Assembly: GCA_964398855.1 (NCBI GenBank) | Contig: CAYNOQ010000003.1 | Coordinates: 12,290-76,289, forward strand | DNA: 64,000 bases | Source: Mariniphaga sp964398855 | Lineage (GTDB): Bacteria > Bacteroidota > Bacteroidia > Bacteroidales > Prolixibacteraceae | Reading direction: 5' to 3' | Shown here: in pieces, positions 26,260 to 35,960 of the stretch | Position numbering within the stretch: the stretch's first letter is position 1 | Layout: the number at the start of each line of letters is the position of its first letter | Position numbers and translations under genes: made by a program | The notes under the pieces: model-generated | What the model was told of the DNA's origin: nothing | Seen by the model: the letters and a program-made list of their open reading frames with translations, nothing else | Database searches by the model: none

Positions 26260-27315
26260 ATGGAATTTCAGGCAAAAGACATTGCTTCCTTTCTCAAAGG
26301 TGAGATAGTTGGAAACAGTAATGTAAGAGTTTTCAAAGTTTCGAAAATTGAAGAAGGAGAACCCGGTTCTCTTTCCTTTCTGGCAAATCCGAAATATGAA
26401 AATTACCTATACACTACCCGCGCATCAGTTGTTTTGGTGAATAAGGATTTTCATCCCAAAACTGAAATTGAAGCCACATTAATTAAAGTGGACGATGCCT
26501 ATCAGGCATTTGCTTCGCTTCTCGGTTTGTATGCACAAACAACCAAAATTAAGAAAAGCGGGATTGAAAACCCAAGTTTTATCAGCGATTCAGCAGAGTA
26601 TGGAGCCGACATTTATGTCGGCGTTTTTGCAGTTGTGGGGCAGAATGTTAAAATCGGGGAAAATGTGAAAATTTTTCCACAGGCTTTTGTGGGAGATAAT
26701 GTAACAATCGGCGACAACACCATCCTCTATGCAGGTGTCAAAATTTATGACAACTGTGTGATTGGGAGCAATTGCATTTTGCACTCCGGCGTCGTCATCG
26801 GTTCCGATGGCTTTGGTTTCGCTCCGCAGGATGACGGAACCTACAAAAAAATTCCGCAGATTGGAAATGTCATTATCGAAGATGATGTGGAAATTGGTGC
26901 CAACACAACTGTCGATTGCGGCACTTTCAGCCCGACTATTATCCGAAAGGGTGCAAAAATCGACAATCTGGTGCAGATTGCACACAATTGCGAAATTGGG
27001 GAGAATACCGTTATCGCCGGAATGGTGGGAATGGCAGGTTCCACAAAAATCGGAAAAAATTGCAGGCTTGCCGGGCAGGTGGGGCTTGCCGGTCATCTGA
27101 CCATTGGTGACAATGTGCAGATTGGCGCACAGTCGGGAGTTACCAAATCGATAAAAGACAACCAGATTGTGTTGTCATCTCCGGCTGTCAACTATAAAGA
27201 TGCAATAAAAACTTACACGATAATCAGAAATTTACCTAAACTCCGGGACGAAATTATTCAACTCAGTAAAGATGTTAAATCCTTGAAAGAGGCTGTCTTG
27301 GTAGCCGAAAAATAA
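26260..27315 (+). CDS. lpxD: UDP-3-O-(3-hydroxyacyl)glucosamine N-acyltransferase
   Basis: 351 residues. N-terminal uridine-binding domain (residues 1-100, ending near the VDDAYQAFASLL segment), then a left-handed beta-helix of hexapeptide repeats (about 105-300) with the catalytic histidine in VQIAHNCEIGENT, and a C-terminal helix. It adds the second 3-hydroxyacyl chain, on nitrogen, in lipid A synthesis. The gene is followed by lpxC-fabZ after 13 bases and then lpxA, the standard Bacteroidota lipid A cluster. Two out-of-frame ATGs just upstream (26252, 26256) are ignored. Confidence 0.96.
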   Translation: MEFQAKDIASFLKGEIVGNSNVRVFKVSKIEEGEPGSLSFLANPKYENYLYTTRASVVLVNKDFHPKTEIEATLIKVDDAYQAFASLLGLYAQTTKIKKSGIENPSFISDSAEYGADIYVGVFAVVGQNVKIGENVKIFPQAFVGDNVTIGDNTILYAGVKIYDNCVIGSNCILHSGVVIGSDGFGFAPQDDGTYKKIPQIGNVIIEDDVEIGANTTVDCGTFSPTIIRKGAKIDNLVQIAHNCEIGENTVIAGMVGMAGSTKIGKNCRLAGQVGLAGHLTIGDNVQIGAQSGVTKSIKDNQIVLSSPAVNYKDAIKTYTIIRNLPKLRDEIIQLSKDVKSLKEAVLVAEK

Positions 27316-27328
27316 ATTTCAGGAAAGT

Positions 27329-28714
27329 ATGGTAAAGCAAAAAACATTAGCTAAAGCATTCACAATTGAGGGTAAGGGGTTACACACCGGCGTAAACGTC
27401 AGCATGGTTTTCAAACCCGCACCCGTAAATCACGGGTTCAAATTCAAAAGAGTAGATCTGGAAAAAAAAACCATCATTGATGCCGATGTGGAATTAGTGA
27501 TTGACACTTCGCGCGGCACACTCCTTGAAAAAGACGGCGCCCGCATCGGCACCATTGAACATGCGCTGGCAGCACTCACCGGCATGGACCTGGACAATGT
27601 GCTTATTGAAGTGAACAACGAGGAAGCACCGATTATGGACGGGAGTTCAAAATATTTTGTCGAAGCGATTGAAAAAGCCGGCATTGTTGAGCAGAATGCC
27701 GAAAGGGAATATTTTGAAATTCAGGAGAAAATTGAAGTTTATGATGAACACAGCGGTTCACATATCATTGCCCTTCCGGATGATGACTACAGGCTGAACG
27801 TGATGATTTCATTTCAGTCGAGGGTGCTTAACAATCAGTTTGCAACCCTGAATTCGCTAAGCGAATTTAAAGATGATATTTCTATGTGCCGCACTTTTGT
27901 TTTTTTGCATGAACTGGAGTTTCTGCTGAAAAACAATCTTATCAAAGGTGGCGACCTGAATAACGCCATAGTTATTATAGATAAGGAGGTGGGGCAGGAA
28001 GAGATGAACCGCCTTGCCGATCTTTTCGGGCATGACAGAATTGAGGTGAAACCACAGGGAATTCTGAATAATCTTGAACTCTATTTTGACAATGAGTGTG
28101 CGCGTCATAAATTACTGGATGTTATTGGTGATCTCACTCTTTGCGGCAAAAAGATAAAGGGAAGAATAATCGCTTCCAAGCCCGGGCACCGGATCAATAC
28201 AATTTTTGCACATGCGCTGAAAGATGCCTGGAAAAATAAGCTGAGCCGTCCGCCGGAATACGATCCCGACAGCGAGCCACTGCTGGATACCGTTCAGATT
28301 AAGGAACTTATGCCACATCGTTACCCGTTTCTGATGGTAGATAAAATTTTGTCCATTACCGACAAAGAGGTTGTGGGAGTAAAAAATGTCACGCACAACG
28401 AACCGTTTTTTACGGGGCATTTTCCCGACGAGCCGATAATGCCGGGGGTAATGCTCATTGAAGCGATGGCACAAACCGGAGGCTTGCTGGTTCTTTACGA
28501 ACTGGAAGAAAAATACTCAACCTATTTTATCCGCGTTGATAATGTGCGATTCAGAAAAAAAGTTGTACCCGGAGATACACTTATCTTTAAGGTAAAACTC
28601 ACATCACCCATACGACGGGGAATTGCAACCATGAAAGGAGTTACCTATGTGGGCTCTAAAATTGTTGCTGAAGGTGAGTTTATGGCGCAGATAGTGAAGC
28701 AAGATGAAAATTAA
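27329..28714 (+). CDS. lpxC-fabZ: Bifunctional LpxC deacetylase / FabZ dehydratase
   Basis: 461 residues. Residues 1 to about 310 are the zinc-dependent UDP-3-O-acyl-GlcNAc deacetylase LpxC: GTIEHALAAL and HKLLDVIGDLTL carry the zinc ligands and PGHRINTIFAHAL the catalytic His. Residues about 320-461 are the 3-hydroxyacyl-ACP dehydratase FabZ: LMPHRYPFLMVDKI and NEPFFTGHFPDEPIMPGV with the active-site His. The fusion joins the committed step of lipid A to fatty acid elongation, which compete for the same 3-hydroxyacyl-ACP. This fused form is well known in Bacteroidota and supports the taxonomic call. Confidence 0.97.
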   Translation: MVKQKTLAKAFTIEGKGLHTGVNVSMVFKPAPVNHGFKFKRVDLEKKTIIDADVELVIDTSRGTLLEKDGARIGTIEHALAALTGMDLDNVLIEVNNEEAPIMDGSSKYFVEAIEKAGIVEQNAEREYFEIQEKIEVYDEHSGSHIIALPDDDYRLNVMISFQSRVLNNQFATLNSLSEFKDDISMCRTFVFLHELEFLLKNNLIKGGDLNNAIVIIDKEVGQEEMNRLADLFGHDRIEVKPQGILNNLELYFDNECARHKLLDVIGDLTLCGKKIKGRIIASKPGHRINTIFAHALKDAWKNKLSRPPEYDPDSEPLLDTVQIKELMPHRYPFLMVDKILSITDKEVVGVKNVTHNEPFFTGHFPDEPIMPGVMLIEAMAQTGGLLVLYELEEKYSTYFIRVDNVRFRKKVVPGDTLIFKVKLTSPIRRGIATMKGVTYVGSKIVAEGEFMAQIVKQDEN

Positions 28715-28720
28715 TTGAGT

Positions 28721-28728
28721 TATATTTG
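28721..28728 (+). promoter_or_regulatory. Possible internal promoter before lpxA
   Basis: TATATTTG matches the -7 consensus in the unusually long 109-base gap between lpxC-fabZ and lpxA; no good TTG lies at the right distance upstream. Confidence 0.3.
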
Positions 28729-28823
28729 AACTTTATATAGCCATGAGAATAGCATGTGTTTTTGTCTGTTCCTGATGGCAGAATCCATATTTTATCATAA
28801 AATAAATTAACAATCATTAGAAA

Positions 28824-29606
28824 ATGAAACAACCGCTGGCATACGTGCACCCCGATGCAAAGGTGTCGGATAATGTTGTGATAGAGCCGTTTGCATCTAT
28901 TGACAGAGATGTTGTAATTGAAGAGGGAACCCGCATTGGCTCCAATGCAACCATACTTTCCGGAACGCGAATCGGTAAAAATTGCAATATATTTCCCGGA
29001 GCCGTAATTGGCGCCATTCCGCAGGATTTGAAATTCAGAGGCGAATACACTACTGTTGAAATCGGGAATAACAACACCATCAGAGAGTTTGTTACGATCA
29101 ACAGAGGTACTTCAGCAAAGGGAAAAACAGTGATTGGCAACAATAATTTGCTCATGGCGTATGTTCATATTGCACATGATTGCATTGTGGGAAATTCTGT
29201 GATTCTTGTAAATAATACCCAATTGGCAGGTGAAGTGATTGTTGATGACTGGGCAATTATTTCGGGCATGACCGCTGTGCATCAGTTTTGCAGAATTGGC
29301 TCGCACGCTATGATTGGCGGCGGTTCGCTGGTGCGTAAAGATGTCCCGCCGTTTATCAAAGCCGGACGCGATCCGCTGTCATACATTGGCATTAACTCCA
29401 TAGGATTGCGGCGCCGTGATTATTCCAATGATAAAATCAGGGAAATTCAGGATATTTATCGCTATATCTATCAGAAAGGACTGAATACCGCGCAAGCGCT
29501 CGACCTGATTGAAGCGGAAATGCCTGCATCACAGGAGCGTGATGAAATTCTGCTGTTTGTGAGAGATTCAAGTAGGGGAATTATCAGAGGATATTTCCCC
29601 GATTGA
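28824..29606 (+). CDS. lpxA: UDP-N-acetylglucosamine O-acyltransferase
   Basis: 260 residues, the usual LpxA length. Hexapeptide repeats fill residues about 5-190 (YVHPDAKVSDNVVIEPF onward), with the catalytic histidine in AYVHIAHDCIVG and family residues in VHQFCRIGSHAMIGGGS. The C-terminal helical domain follows (GLRRRDYSNDKIREIQ). It adds the first 3-hydroxyacyl chain to UDP-GlcNAc in lipid A synthesis. The gene ends 5 bases before the end of the opposing thiL gene. Confidence 0.97.
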   Translation: MKQPLAYVHPDAKVSDNVVIEPFASIDRDVVIEEGTRIGSNATILSGTRIGKNCNIFPGAVIGAIPQDLKFRGEYTTVEIGNNNTIREFVTINRGTSAKGKTVIGNNNLLMAYVHIAHDCIVGNSVILVNNTQLAGEVIVDDWAIISGMTAVHQFCRIGSHAMIGGGSLVRKDVPPFIKAGRDPLSYIGINSIGLRRRDYSNDKIREIQDIYRYIYQKGLNTAQALDLIEAEMPASQERDEILLFVRDSSRGIIRGYFPD

Positions 29607-29611
29607 TTTAT

Positions 29612-30652
29612 CTATCCTTCCAGATGTTTCCATCCCTGCGCGAGCAGGGCAATCTTTGAGCCACCGGTGGTGTGCAGATTCACTCCTTCGCCGGCATCGG
29701 TTATTTCGCCGATAATGCTGAAATCGGGGTCATTTTTGATTTTTTCAGCTTCTGCCGGAGAAAGAGTAAACAGCAGTTCGTAATCTTCACCGCCGTTTAG
29801 TGTGGCCACAATTGGATTGATATTCAGCTCATCAGCCATTTTTTTCGTTTGAGAGTCCATAGGGATTTTCTCTTCAAACAGCCGGCAGCCGACTTTTGAA
29901 TTTTTGCACAGATGCATAATTTCAGACGAAAGTCCGTCTGAAATATCAATCATTGCAGTGGGTTTAATTTTTAGTTTTTCGAAAATTTTAATTACATCCG
30001 CACGCGCTTCCGGTTTCATCTGCCGCTGCAAAATATAGTCATAGCCGCTAAGCTGCGGCTGCATATCCCGATTAACTTTGAACACTTCGTTTTCCCGCTC
30101 CAGCAGTTGCAACCCCATGTATGCCCCGCCCAAATCTCCTGAAACACAAAGTAAATCTCCCGGCTGAGCGCCGCTCCGGTAAACAACGCTGTCCCGGTTT
30201 GCTTCGCCTAAAACGCTGATGCTTAGTGTTAATCCTGTGAGTGAGCTGGTCGTATCGCCACCGGCTAAATCAACACCATAATTTTCACATGCCTGATAAA
30301 TTCCCGAATAGAGCTCTTCAACGGCTTCCACTGAAAATTTATTCGACAGTGCCATGCTCACGGTTATCTGTTTTGGGGTGCCGTTCATGGCATAGATATC
30401 CGAAAGATTCACAATGACGGATTTATAGCCCAAATATTTCAGCGGAAAATACATCAGGTTGAAATGGATTCCTTCGGTGAGCAAATCGGTGGACAGCAAA
30501 ACACATTTGTTGCGGTAATCCAGCACGGCAGCGTCATCGCCTACTCCTTTCAGCGTGCTGCTGTTTTTAATTTCAAATTGATTTGTGAGGCGATCAATCA
30601 GTCCAAATTCGCCCAATTCCGATATGAGGGTTTGCTTTTTTTGATTTCCCAT
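29612..30652 (-). CDS. thiL: Thiamine-monophosphate kinase
   Basis: 346 residues of the AIR-synthase/PurM-like ATP-binding fold. Typical ThiL parts are LGEFGLIDRL, GVGDDAAVLDY with magnesium-binding aspartates, LLTEGIHFNL, DLAGGDTTSS and IDISDGLSSEI. It makes thiamine diphosphate from the monophosphate; the cofactor is used by the PFOR and 2-oxoglutarate dehydrogenase encoded later in the window. Convergent with lpxA and divergent from sufB. No TPP riboswitch was recognised before it. Confidence 0.95.
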   Translation of the reverse strand: MGNQKKQTLISELGEFGLIDRLTNQFEIKNSSTLKGVGDDAAVLDYRNKCVLLSTDLLTEGIHFNLMYFPLKYLGYKSVIVNLSDIYAMNGTPKQITVSMALSNKFSVEAVEELYSGIYQACENYGVDLAGGDTTSSLTGLTLSISVLGEANRDSVVYRSGAQPGDLLCVSGDLGGAYMGLQLLERENEVFKVNRDMQPQLSGYDYILQRQMKPEARADVIKIFEKLKIKPTAMIDISDGLSSEIMHLCKNSKVGCRLFEEKIPMDSQTKKMADELNINPIVATLNGGEDYELLFTLSPAEAEKIKNDPDFSIIGEITDAGEGVNLHTTGGSKIALLAQGWKHLEG

Positions 30653-30716
30653 TGTTAATAAAAGAGTTGTGAGTGCGTTGTTATTTCAATTCCGCACAAA
30701 AATATTCATAGTTTTA

Positions 30717-30724
30717 TATCTTTG
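30717..30724 (+). promoter_or_regulatory. -7 element of the suf operon promoter
   Basis: TATCTTTG matches TAnnTTTG and lies 74 bases before the chosen sufB ATG in the thiL-sufB divergent spacer. No TTG at the usual distance upstream. Confidence 0.5.
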
Positions 30725-30798
30725 CAATTATATAAATAAACAGTTTGAAAAAATGTTTGTTAAATAATCCAGAACAGACAAAATATACGGAAAACAAA

Positions 30799-32244
30799 AT
30801 GATAGATCAGGATAAGTTATTGGCGGAAGTAACGCAACGAGAATATAAATACGGTTTTTACACAGATATTGAAACCGATATTATTCCGCCCGGTTTAAAC
30901 GAAGATGTGATTCGCACGATTTGGGAGAAAAAAAATGAACCCGATTTTATGCTCGAATTCCGGTTGAAGGCTTTCAGAAAGTGGCTGACAATGAAAATGC
31001 CTAATTGGGCATATCTGAATATTCCACCCATTGATTTTCAGGCTATAAGCTATTATGCAGCTCCGAAAAATAAACCCAAATACAACAGTATTGACGAGGT
31101 TGATCCGGAGCTGATTGAAACTTTCAACAAATTGGGAATTCCGCTTGAAGAGCAGAAGCGTCTGGCAGGAGTTGCCGTTGATGCGGTGATCGACAGCGTT
31201 TCTGTTAAAACCACTTTTAAGGAAGTTCTTGCCGAGCAGGGAATCATCTTCTCATCTTTTAGCAGCGCTTTGCAGGAACATCCCGATTTGGTGCAGAAAT
31301 ACTTAGGGCAGGCAGTTCCTATGGGCGACAATTTTTTTGCAACCCTTAATTCGGCAGTATTCAGCGACGGCTCTTTTTGCTATATCCCCAAAGGGGTGAG
31401 GTGCCCGATGGAATTATCCACCTATTTCAGGATAAACTCCGCAAACACCGGTCAGTTTGAGCGCACGCTCATCATTGCTGATGACGACAGCTATGTAAGC
31501 TATCTGGAAGGGTGCACAGCGCCCATGCGTGATGAAAATCAACTCCATGCGGCAGTTGTCGAAATTATTGCAATGGACCGTGCAGAGGTTAAATATTCTA
31601 CCGTACAGAACTGGTATCCCGGCGACAAGGAAGGCAAAGGCGGTGTTTATAACTTTGTTACAAAAAGAGGAGTTTGCCGCGGTGTTTCATCAAAAATCAG
31701 CTGGACACAGGTGGAAACAGGCTCGGCAATCACATGGAAATATCCAAGTTGCCTGCTCATGGGAAACAATTCGGTAGGTGAATTTAATTCGGTTGCCGTA
31801 ACCAATGGTTTTCAGCAAGCCGACACCGGCACGAAAATGATACACATCGGTAAAAACACAAAAAGCACGATTGTTTCAAAAGGTATTTCTGCCGGAAGAA
31901 GCAGCAACTCATATCGCGGATTAGTGAAAATTTTACCCGGGGCAACCAACTCCCGCAATTTCTCGCAGTGCGACTCGCTGTTGCTGAATGACACCTGCGG
32001 TGCGCATACATTCCCTTATATTGAGGTGGGGAATAAATCATCCGTTGTGGAGCACGAGGCAACCACTTCAAAAATTGGCGAAGACCAGATTTTCTATTGC
32101 AATCAGCGCGGAATTGATACCGAAAAGGCTATCAGTATGATTGTCAACGGTTACGCAAAAGAGGTGCTGAACAAATTGCCCATGGAATTTGCTGTGGAAG
32201 CTCAAAAGCTGCTGGAAATCAGTTTAGAAGGTAGTGTCGGATAA
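30799..32244 (+). CDS. sufB: Fe-S cluster scaffold protein SufB
   Basis: 481 residues from ATG 30799. An in-frame TTG at 30745 would add 18 residues not typical of the family, so I use the ATG, which gives the normal start MIDQDKLLAEVTQREY. Core SufB parts are seen: GVRCPMELSTYFRIN, DDSYVSYLEGCTAPMRDENQ, KRGVCRGVSSKISWTQVE and the C-terminal beta-helix with SQCDSLLLNDTCGAH, holding cysteine and histidine residues used in cluster assembly. It forms the SufBCD complex with the next two genes. The gap to sufC is 139 bases and contains small hairpins. Confidence 0.97.
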   Translation: MIDQDKLLAEVTQREYKYGFYTDIETDIIPPGLNEDVIRTIWEKKNEPDFMLEFRLKAFRKWLTMKMPNWAYLNIPPIDFQAISYYAAPKNKPKYNSIDEVDPELIETFNKLGIPLEEQKRLAGVAVDAVIDSVSVKTTFKEVLAEQGIIFSSFSSALQEHPDLVQKYLGQAVPMGDNFFATLNSAVFSDGSFCYIPKGVRCPMELSTYFRINSANTGQFERTLIIADDDSYVSYLEGCTAPMRDENQLHAAVVEIIAMDRAEVKYSTVQNWYPGDKEGKGGVYNFVTKRGVCRGVSSKISWTQVETGSAITWKYPSCLLMGNNSVGEFNSVAVTNGFQQADTGTKMIHIGKNTKSTIVSKGISAGRSSNSYRGLVKILPGATNSRNFSQCDSLLLNDTCGAHTFPYIEVGNKSSVVEHEATTSKIGEDQIFYCNQRGIDTEKAISMIVNGYAKEVLNKLPMEFAVEAQKLLEISLEGSVG

Positions 32245-32266
32245 GCATTGCCGCATCTTCCCGGTC

Positions 32267-32360
32267 TCCCCGCAAGGGGAATCTTAAATAGAGAAATTAC
32301 AATGAATAACAATAATATATTAACTACTAAAAAATGCTCTTTTCTCTCCTTTTGAAGGAG
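32267..32360. other. Two small hairpins in the sufB-sufC spacer
   Basis: TCCCC-GCAA-GGGGA (32267-32280) is a 5-bp stem with a GNRA-like loop, and CTCCTT-TTG-AAGGAG (32346-32360) is a 6-bp stem. Neither is followed by a run of T, so they are not terminators. They may be mRNA stabilisers or remains of dispersed repeats; a wish for separate sufB and sufC levels cannot be read from this. Confidence 0.45.
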
Positions 32361-32383
32361 TTGGAGGGAGCTGTTTTACTATT

Positions 32384-33136
32384 ATGCTGTCAATTAAAGA
32401 TTTATATGTATCCGTTGAGGGAATGGAAATTCTCAAGGGAATCAACCTGGAAGTTAAAGCCGGTGAAATTCATGCTATTATGGGACCCAACGGTTCCGGG
32501 AAAAGTACTTTGGCAAATGTGCTTGCAGGCAAGGAGGAGTATGAGGTAACTCATGGTTCAGTAACCTATAAGGGCGAAGACCTTTTAGAAATGGCGCCTG
32601 AAAACAGGGCAAAAGAGGGATTTTTTATGAGCTTTCAGTATCCGGTTGAAATTCCCGGTGTGCCGATGGTGAATTTTCTGAAAACTGCCGTTAATGAGCA
32701 CCGTAAATACCGTGGTGAAGAAGAGCTGAACGCCGGACAGTTTTTGAAATTCATGCGTGAAAAAATGGAACTGGTGGATTTGCATGCACAGCTCACCAAC
32801 CGCTCGGTGAACGAGGGGTTTTCCGGAGGGGAAAAGAAGAAAAATGAAATTTTTCAAATGGCGCTGCTGGAACCCAAGCTGGCTATTTTGGATGAAACCG
32901 ATTCCGGATTAGATATCGATGCATTAAAAACAGTGGCTCACGGCGTAAATGCACTGCGCACGCCCGAAAATGCAACCATCATTGTTACGCACTATCAGCG
33001 TCTGCTTGAGCATATTGTACCCGATTATGTTCACGTGCTGCATCAGGGAAAAATTGTGAAAACAGCCGGTAAGGAGCTGGCATTGCAGCTCGAAGAAAAA
33101 GGATACGACTGGTTAAAACAAGAAAACGGAGATTAA
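32384..33136 (+). CDS. sufC: Fe-S assembly ATPase SufC
   Basis: 250 residues of an ABC-type ATPase without membrane partner. Walker A GPNGSGKST, the family-specific signature FSGGEKKKNEIFQMALLEP, Walker B LAILDETDSGLDIDAL and the switch histidine in IIVTHYQRLL are all present. SufC powers conformational change of the SufB-SufD pair during cluster building. The sufD ATG starts 1 base after its stop, so they are tightly coupled. Confidence 0.98.
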   Translation: MLSIKDLYVSVEGMEILKGINLEVKAGEIHAIMGPNGSGKSTLANVLAGKEEYEVTHGSVTYKGEDLLEMAPENRAKEGFFMSFQYPVEIPGVPMVNFLKTAVNEHRKYRGEEELNAGQFLKFMREKMELVDLHAQLTNRSVNEGFSGGEKKKNEIFQMALLEPKLAILDETDSGLDIDALKTVAHGVNALRTPENATIIVTHYQRLLEHIVPDYVHVLHQGKIVKTAGKELALQLEEKGYDWLKQENGD

Positions 33137-33137
33137 A

Positions 33138-34499
33138 ATGAGTTTGATAACTGATAATGTTGATATTTCATTAAAATATGCCGCACATTACAATGATGTG
33201 AAGGAAAATATGCTGCAAAATTCGCCGGGTGTGCTGAACGCTCCGCGATTTAAGGCATTTCAGGATTTTGTGGAGCAGGGAATTCCAACGCGCAAAAATG
33301 AGAATTATAAATATACCAACCTGCAGCCACAGTTCATGTCCGATTTTCAGTTTGTTCACCGGCGTGAATCGGTTGAAATCAATCTGAATGATGTTTTGCG
33401 CTGCGATGTGCCGAATCTGGATACCCATCTCGCATTTGTTTTTAACGGATGGTATTATGATAATAACCAACGTATTGGGGAATTGCCTGAAGGGGTGATT
33501 TTTGACAGTCTGGAAAGAATTGCACGCGAAAAACCGGAGTTGCTGAAAAAATATGCCACTTTGGCTGATAGCGCGGCAGATCCGCTGGTAGCTTTAAATA
33601 CAGCCTACGCAAAGGACGGATATTTTCTGTATGTGCCGAAAAATACGGTCATTGAAAAACCTTTGCAACTGGTCAATTTTCTCAGGGCAGACAGGGATAC
33701 CTTTGTAACGCAGCGGAACTTTATTTTGGTTGAAGGGGGTGCTCAGGTAAAAATCATTTCGTGTGAACATACACTTAATCTGAATGCATATTTGTGCAAT
33801 ACCGTAACAGAAATTTACGTGGGGGCAAATGCAAATTTTGAGTATTACACCCTTCAAAATCAAAATAATAAGACCGCCAGCATGAATTCGGTATTTGTGC
33901 ATCAGGCACGGGACTCTAAAGCCAGCACTTTCTTCGCTTCGCTTCATGGCGGATTGATCCGAAATAACCTGAAGTTTGTTCTTGACGGTGAAAATGCAGA
34001 AGGCAACATGTTCGGAGTGGCTTTTATTGACCAGAAACAACATGTGGACAACTTCACGCAGGTGGTTCATGAAAAACCGAACTGCCAGAGCAATCAGATT
34101 TATAAGAATGTTTTGAATCATCATTCAACCGGTGCATTTACCGGGCAGATTACCGTTAAACCGGATGCCCAGAAAACCAACGCATTTCAGCGGAATAACA
34201 ACCTGCTGCTGACCGACCATGCCACCATGCAGACCAAGCCGCAGCTGATTATTGATGCTGATGATGTGAAATGCAGCCATGGTGCGACAATCGGGCAGAT
34301 TGACGAGGAGGCGCTGTTCTATCTCCGTACGCGCGGAATTGATGAGGATCGGGCAAGACTGATGATGATGAATGCCTTTGCCCATGAGGTTGTTGAGCAG
34401 ATTACCGTAGTTCCGTTCCGGGATCGTATTGATATATTGGTTGACAAGGCGCTGAAAGGCGAAGTGGCGCGGTGCCACGAAAACGGCTACAACTGTTAG
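33138..34499 (+). CDS. sufD: Fe-S assembly protein SufD
   Basis: 453 residues. N-terminal helical part (RFKAFQDFVEQGIPTRKNE, KYTNLQP), central beta-helix (QNQNNKTASMNSVFVHQARD) and the C-terminal SufB/SufD core KCSHGATIGQIDEEALFY then LRTRGIDEDRARLMMMNAF. It pairs with SufB and binds SufC. The following 239-base gap before sufS contains no obvious gene or hairpin, so sufS could have its own promoter. Confidence 0.96.
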   Translation: MSLITDNVDISLKYAAHYNDVKENMLQNSPGVLNAPRFKAFQDFVEQGIPTRKNENYKYTNLQPQFMSDFQFVHRRESVEINLNDVLRCDVPNLDTHLAFVFNGWYYDNNQRIGELPEGVIFDSLERIAREKPELLKKYATLADSAADPLVALNTAYAKDGYFLYVPKNTVIEKPLQLVNFLRADRDTFVTQRNFILVEGGAQVKIISCEHTLNLNAYLCNTVTEIYVGANANFEYYTLQNQNNKTASMNSVFVHQARDSKASTFFASLHGGLIRNNLKFVLDGENAEGNMFGVAFIDQKQHVDNFTQVVHEKPNCQSNQIYKNVLNHHSTGAFTGQITVKPDAQKTNAFQRNNNLLLTDHATMQTKPQLIIDADDVKCSHGATIGQIDEEALFYLRTRGIDEDRARLMMMNAFAHEVVEQITVVPFRDRIDILVDKALKGEVARCHENGYNC

Positions 34500-34738
34500 C
34501 GCTGTTTTTTACCGGTTTCTGTTTTCGGACAATCAGAATATTTACGGCAGATTTAATAATTTTCTCCGCTTATACCGGGTTGAAATATAAATCAAACTGA
34601 AAATTAATGGTTTTATTCCGCTATTGAATGAAAACGGGGAAGGGAAGTGCAACGCAGTTTGGTCTGATTGGAAAGCATAGCCGGCATTGTTGATTTTAAA
34701 TTGGTTTTTTTACCTTTATAGCCCTAAAATAAAGTTAT

Positions 34739-35959
34739 ATGGCTTACGATACGGACACCATCCGAAAATTTTTCCCCATACTTAAACAGGAGGTTTACGG
34801 TAAACCGTTAATTTATTTTGATAATGCCGCCACAACCCAGAAACCTATTCAGGTTTTGAAGTCGTTGGAGCGGGCGCACAATGAATTTTACGGAAATATA
34901 CACCGTGCAGTTCATTACATGGCGGGCAGAGCTACCGAGGAATATGAAAAAGTGCGCGAATTGGTCAGGCTTTTTATCAATGCCGAAAGCAGTGATGAAA
35001 TTATTTTCACCAAAGGAGCTACCGAAAGCGCCAATTTGGTTGCATCAACTTTTGGCGAACATTTTCTGACTCCCGGAAGTGAAATCATCGTTTCGGAAAT
35101 GGAACATCACTCCAATATAGTTCCGTGGCAAATCAATGCGCTGCGCAAGGGAGCTACCATTGTTAAACTCCCAATTTCTGAATCGGGAGAATTGCAAACC
35201 GGTGCACTTCAGGATATTATAACACACAAAACCAAGCTGATAGCAGTAGCACACGTCTCCAATGTTTTGGGAACGGTGAATCCAATTTTTCAAATTGTTG
35301 AAACGGCACACAAGCACAATGTTCCGGTTTTCGTAGATGGCGCTCAGGCTGTGCAGCATCTTCCGGTGGATGTACAGGCGTTTGACGTCGATTTTTACGC
35401 TTTTTCCGCACACAAAATGTACGGACCAAACGGCGTTGGTGTGCTGTATGGCAAAAGAAAATGGTTAGAACAGCTGCCGCCGTATCAGGGTGGGGGAGAG
35501 ATGATTTCGGAAGTTTCGTTTGAGAAGACCACTTTTAGTGAAATTCCCTATAAATTTGAAGCTGGCACGCCCAACATTGCCGGTGTGATAGCTTTTGGCG
35601 AAGCAATAAAACTGCTACAGGAAATCGGGCTTGACAATATTGTGGAAAGGGAACAGGAGCTGCTGGCGTATGCCACTAAACAGCTGAAAGCAATTGAAGG
35701 CGTGCGGATTTACGGCGAAGCTGCCCATAAATCGGGTGTTATCTCTTTCAATATTACAGGAATTCATCCCTTCGATTTGGGAACAATGCTCGATAAAATG
35801 GGAGTTGCCGTGCGCACAGGCAGTCTTTGTGCCGATCCGCTGATGGATTTTTTCAACATAACCGGAACTGTGCGCATTTCCTTTGGAATTTATAACACAA
35901 AAGATGAAGTTGACCGGTTTATTTCCGCTTTGAAAAGAGCCGCACAAATGCTGAGCTGA
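34739..35959 (+). CDS. sufS: Cysteine desulfurase SufS
   Basis: 406 residues, group II cysteine desulfurase. YFDNAATTQKP opens the PLP domain; EMEHHSNIVPWQ carries the histidine stacking on PLP; FSAHKMYGPNGVGVLYG holds the PLP-binding Lys; RTGSLCADPLM holds the sulfur-carrying Cys. It extracts sulfur from cysteine and passes it to SufE, encoded two genes later. The stop codon is 1 base from the ATG of the SBF transporter. Confidence 0.97.
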   Translation: MAYDTDTIRKFFPILKQEVYGKPLIYFDNAATTQKPIQVLKSLERAHNEFYGNIHRAVHYMAGRATEEYEKVRELVRLFINAESSDEIIFTKGATESANLVASTFGEHFLTPGSEIIVSEMEHHSNIVPWQINALRKGATIVKLPISESGELQTGALQDIITHKTKLIAVAHVSNVLGTVNPIFQIVETAHKHNVPVFVDGAQAVQHLPVDVQAFDVDFYAFSAHKMYGPNGVGVLYGKRKWLEQLPPYQGGGEMISEVSFEKTTFSEIPYKFEAGTPNIAGVIAFGEAIKLLQEIGLDNIVEREQELLAYATKQLKAIEGVRIYGEAAHKSGVISFNITGIHPFDLGTMLDKMGVAVRTGSLCADPLMDFFNITGTVRISFGIYNTKDEVDRFISALKRAAQMLS

Positions 35960-35960
35960 C

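Noticed and set aside
30653..30798. TPP riboswitch in the thiL-sufB spacer
   Set aside because: No conserved TPP-box-like sequence could be found, and the spacer is too short for one with promoters on both sides.
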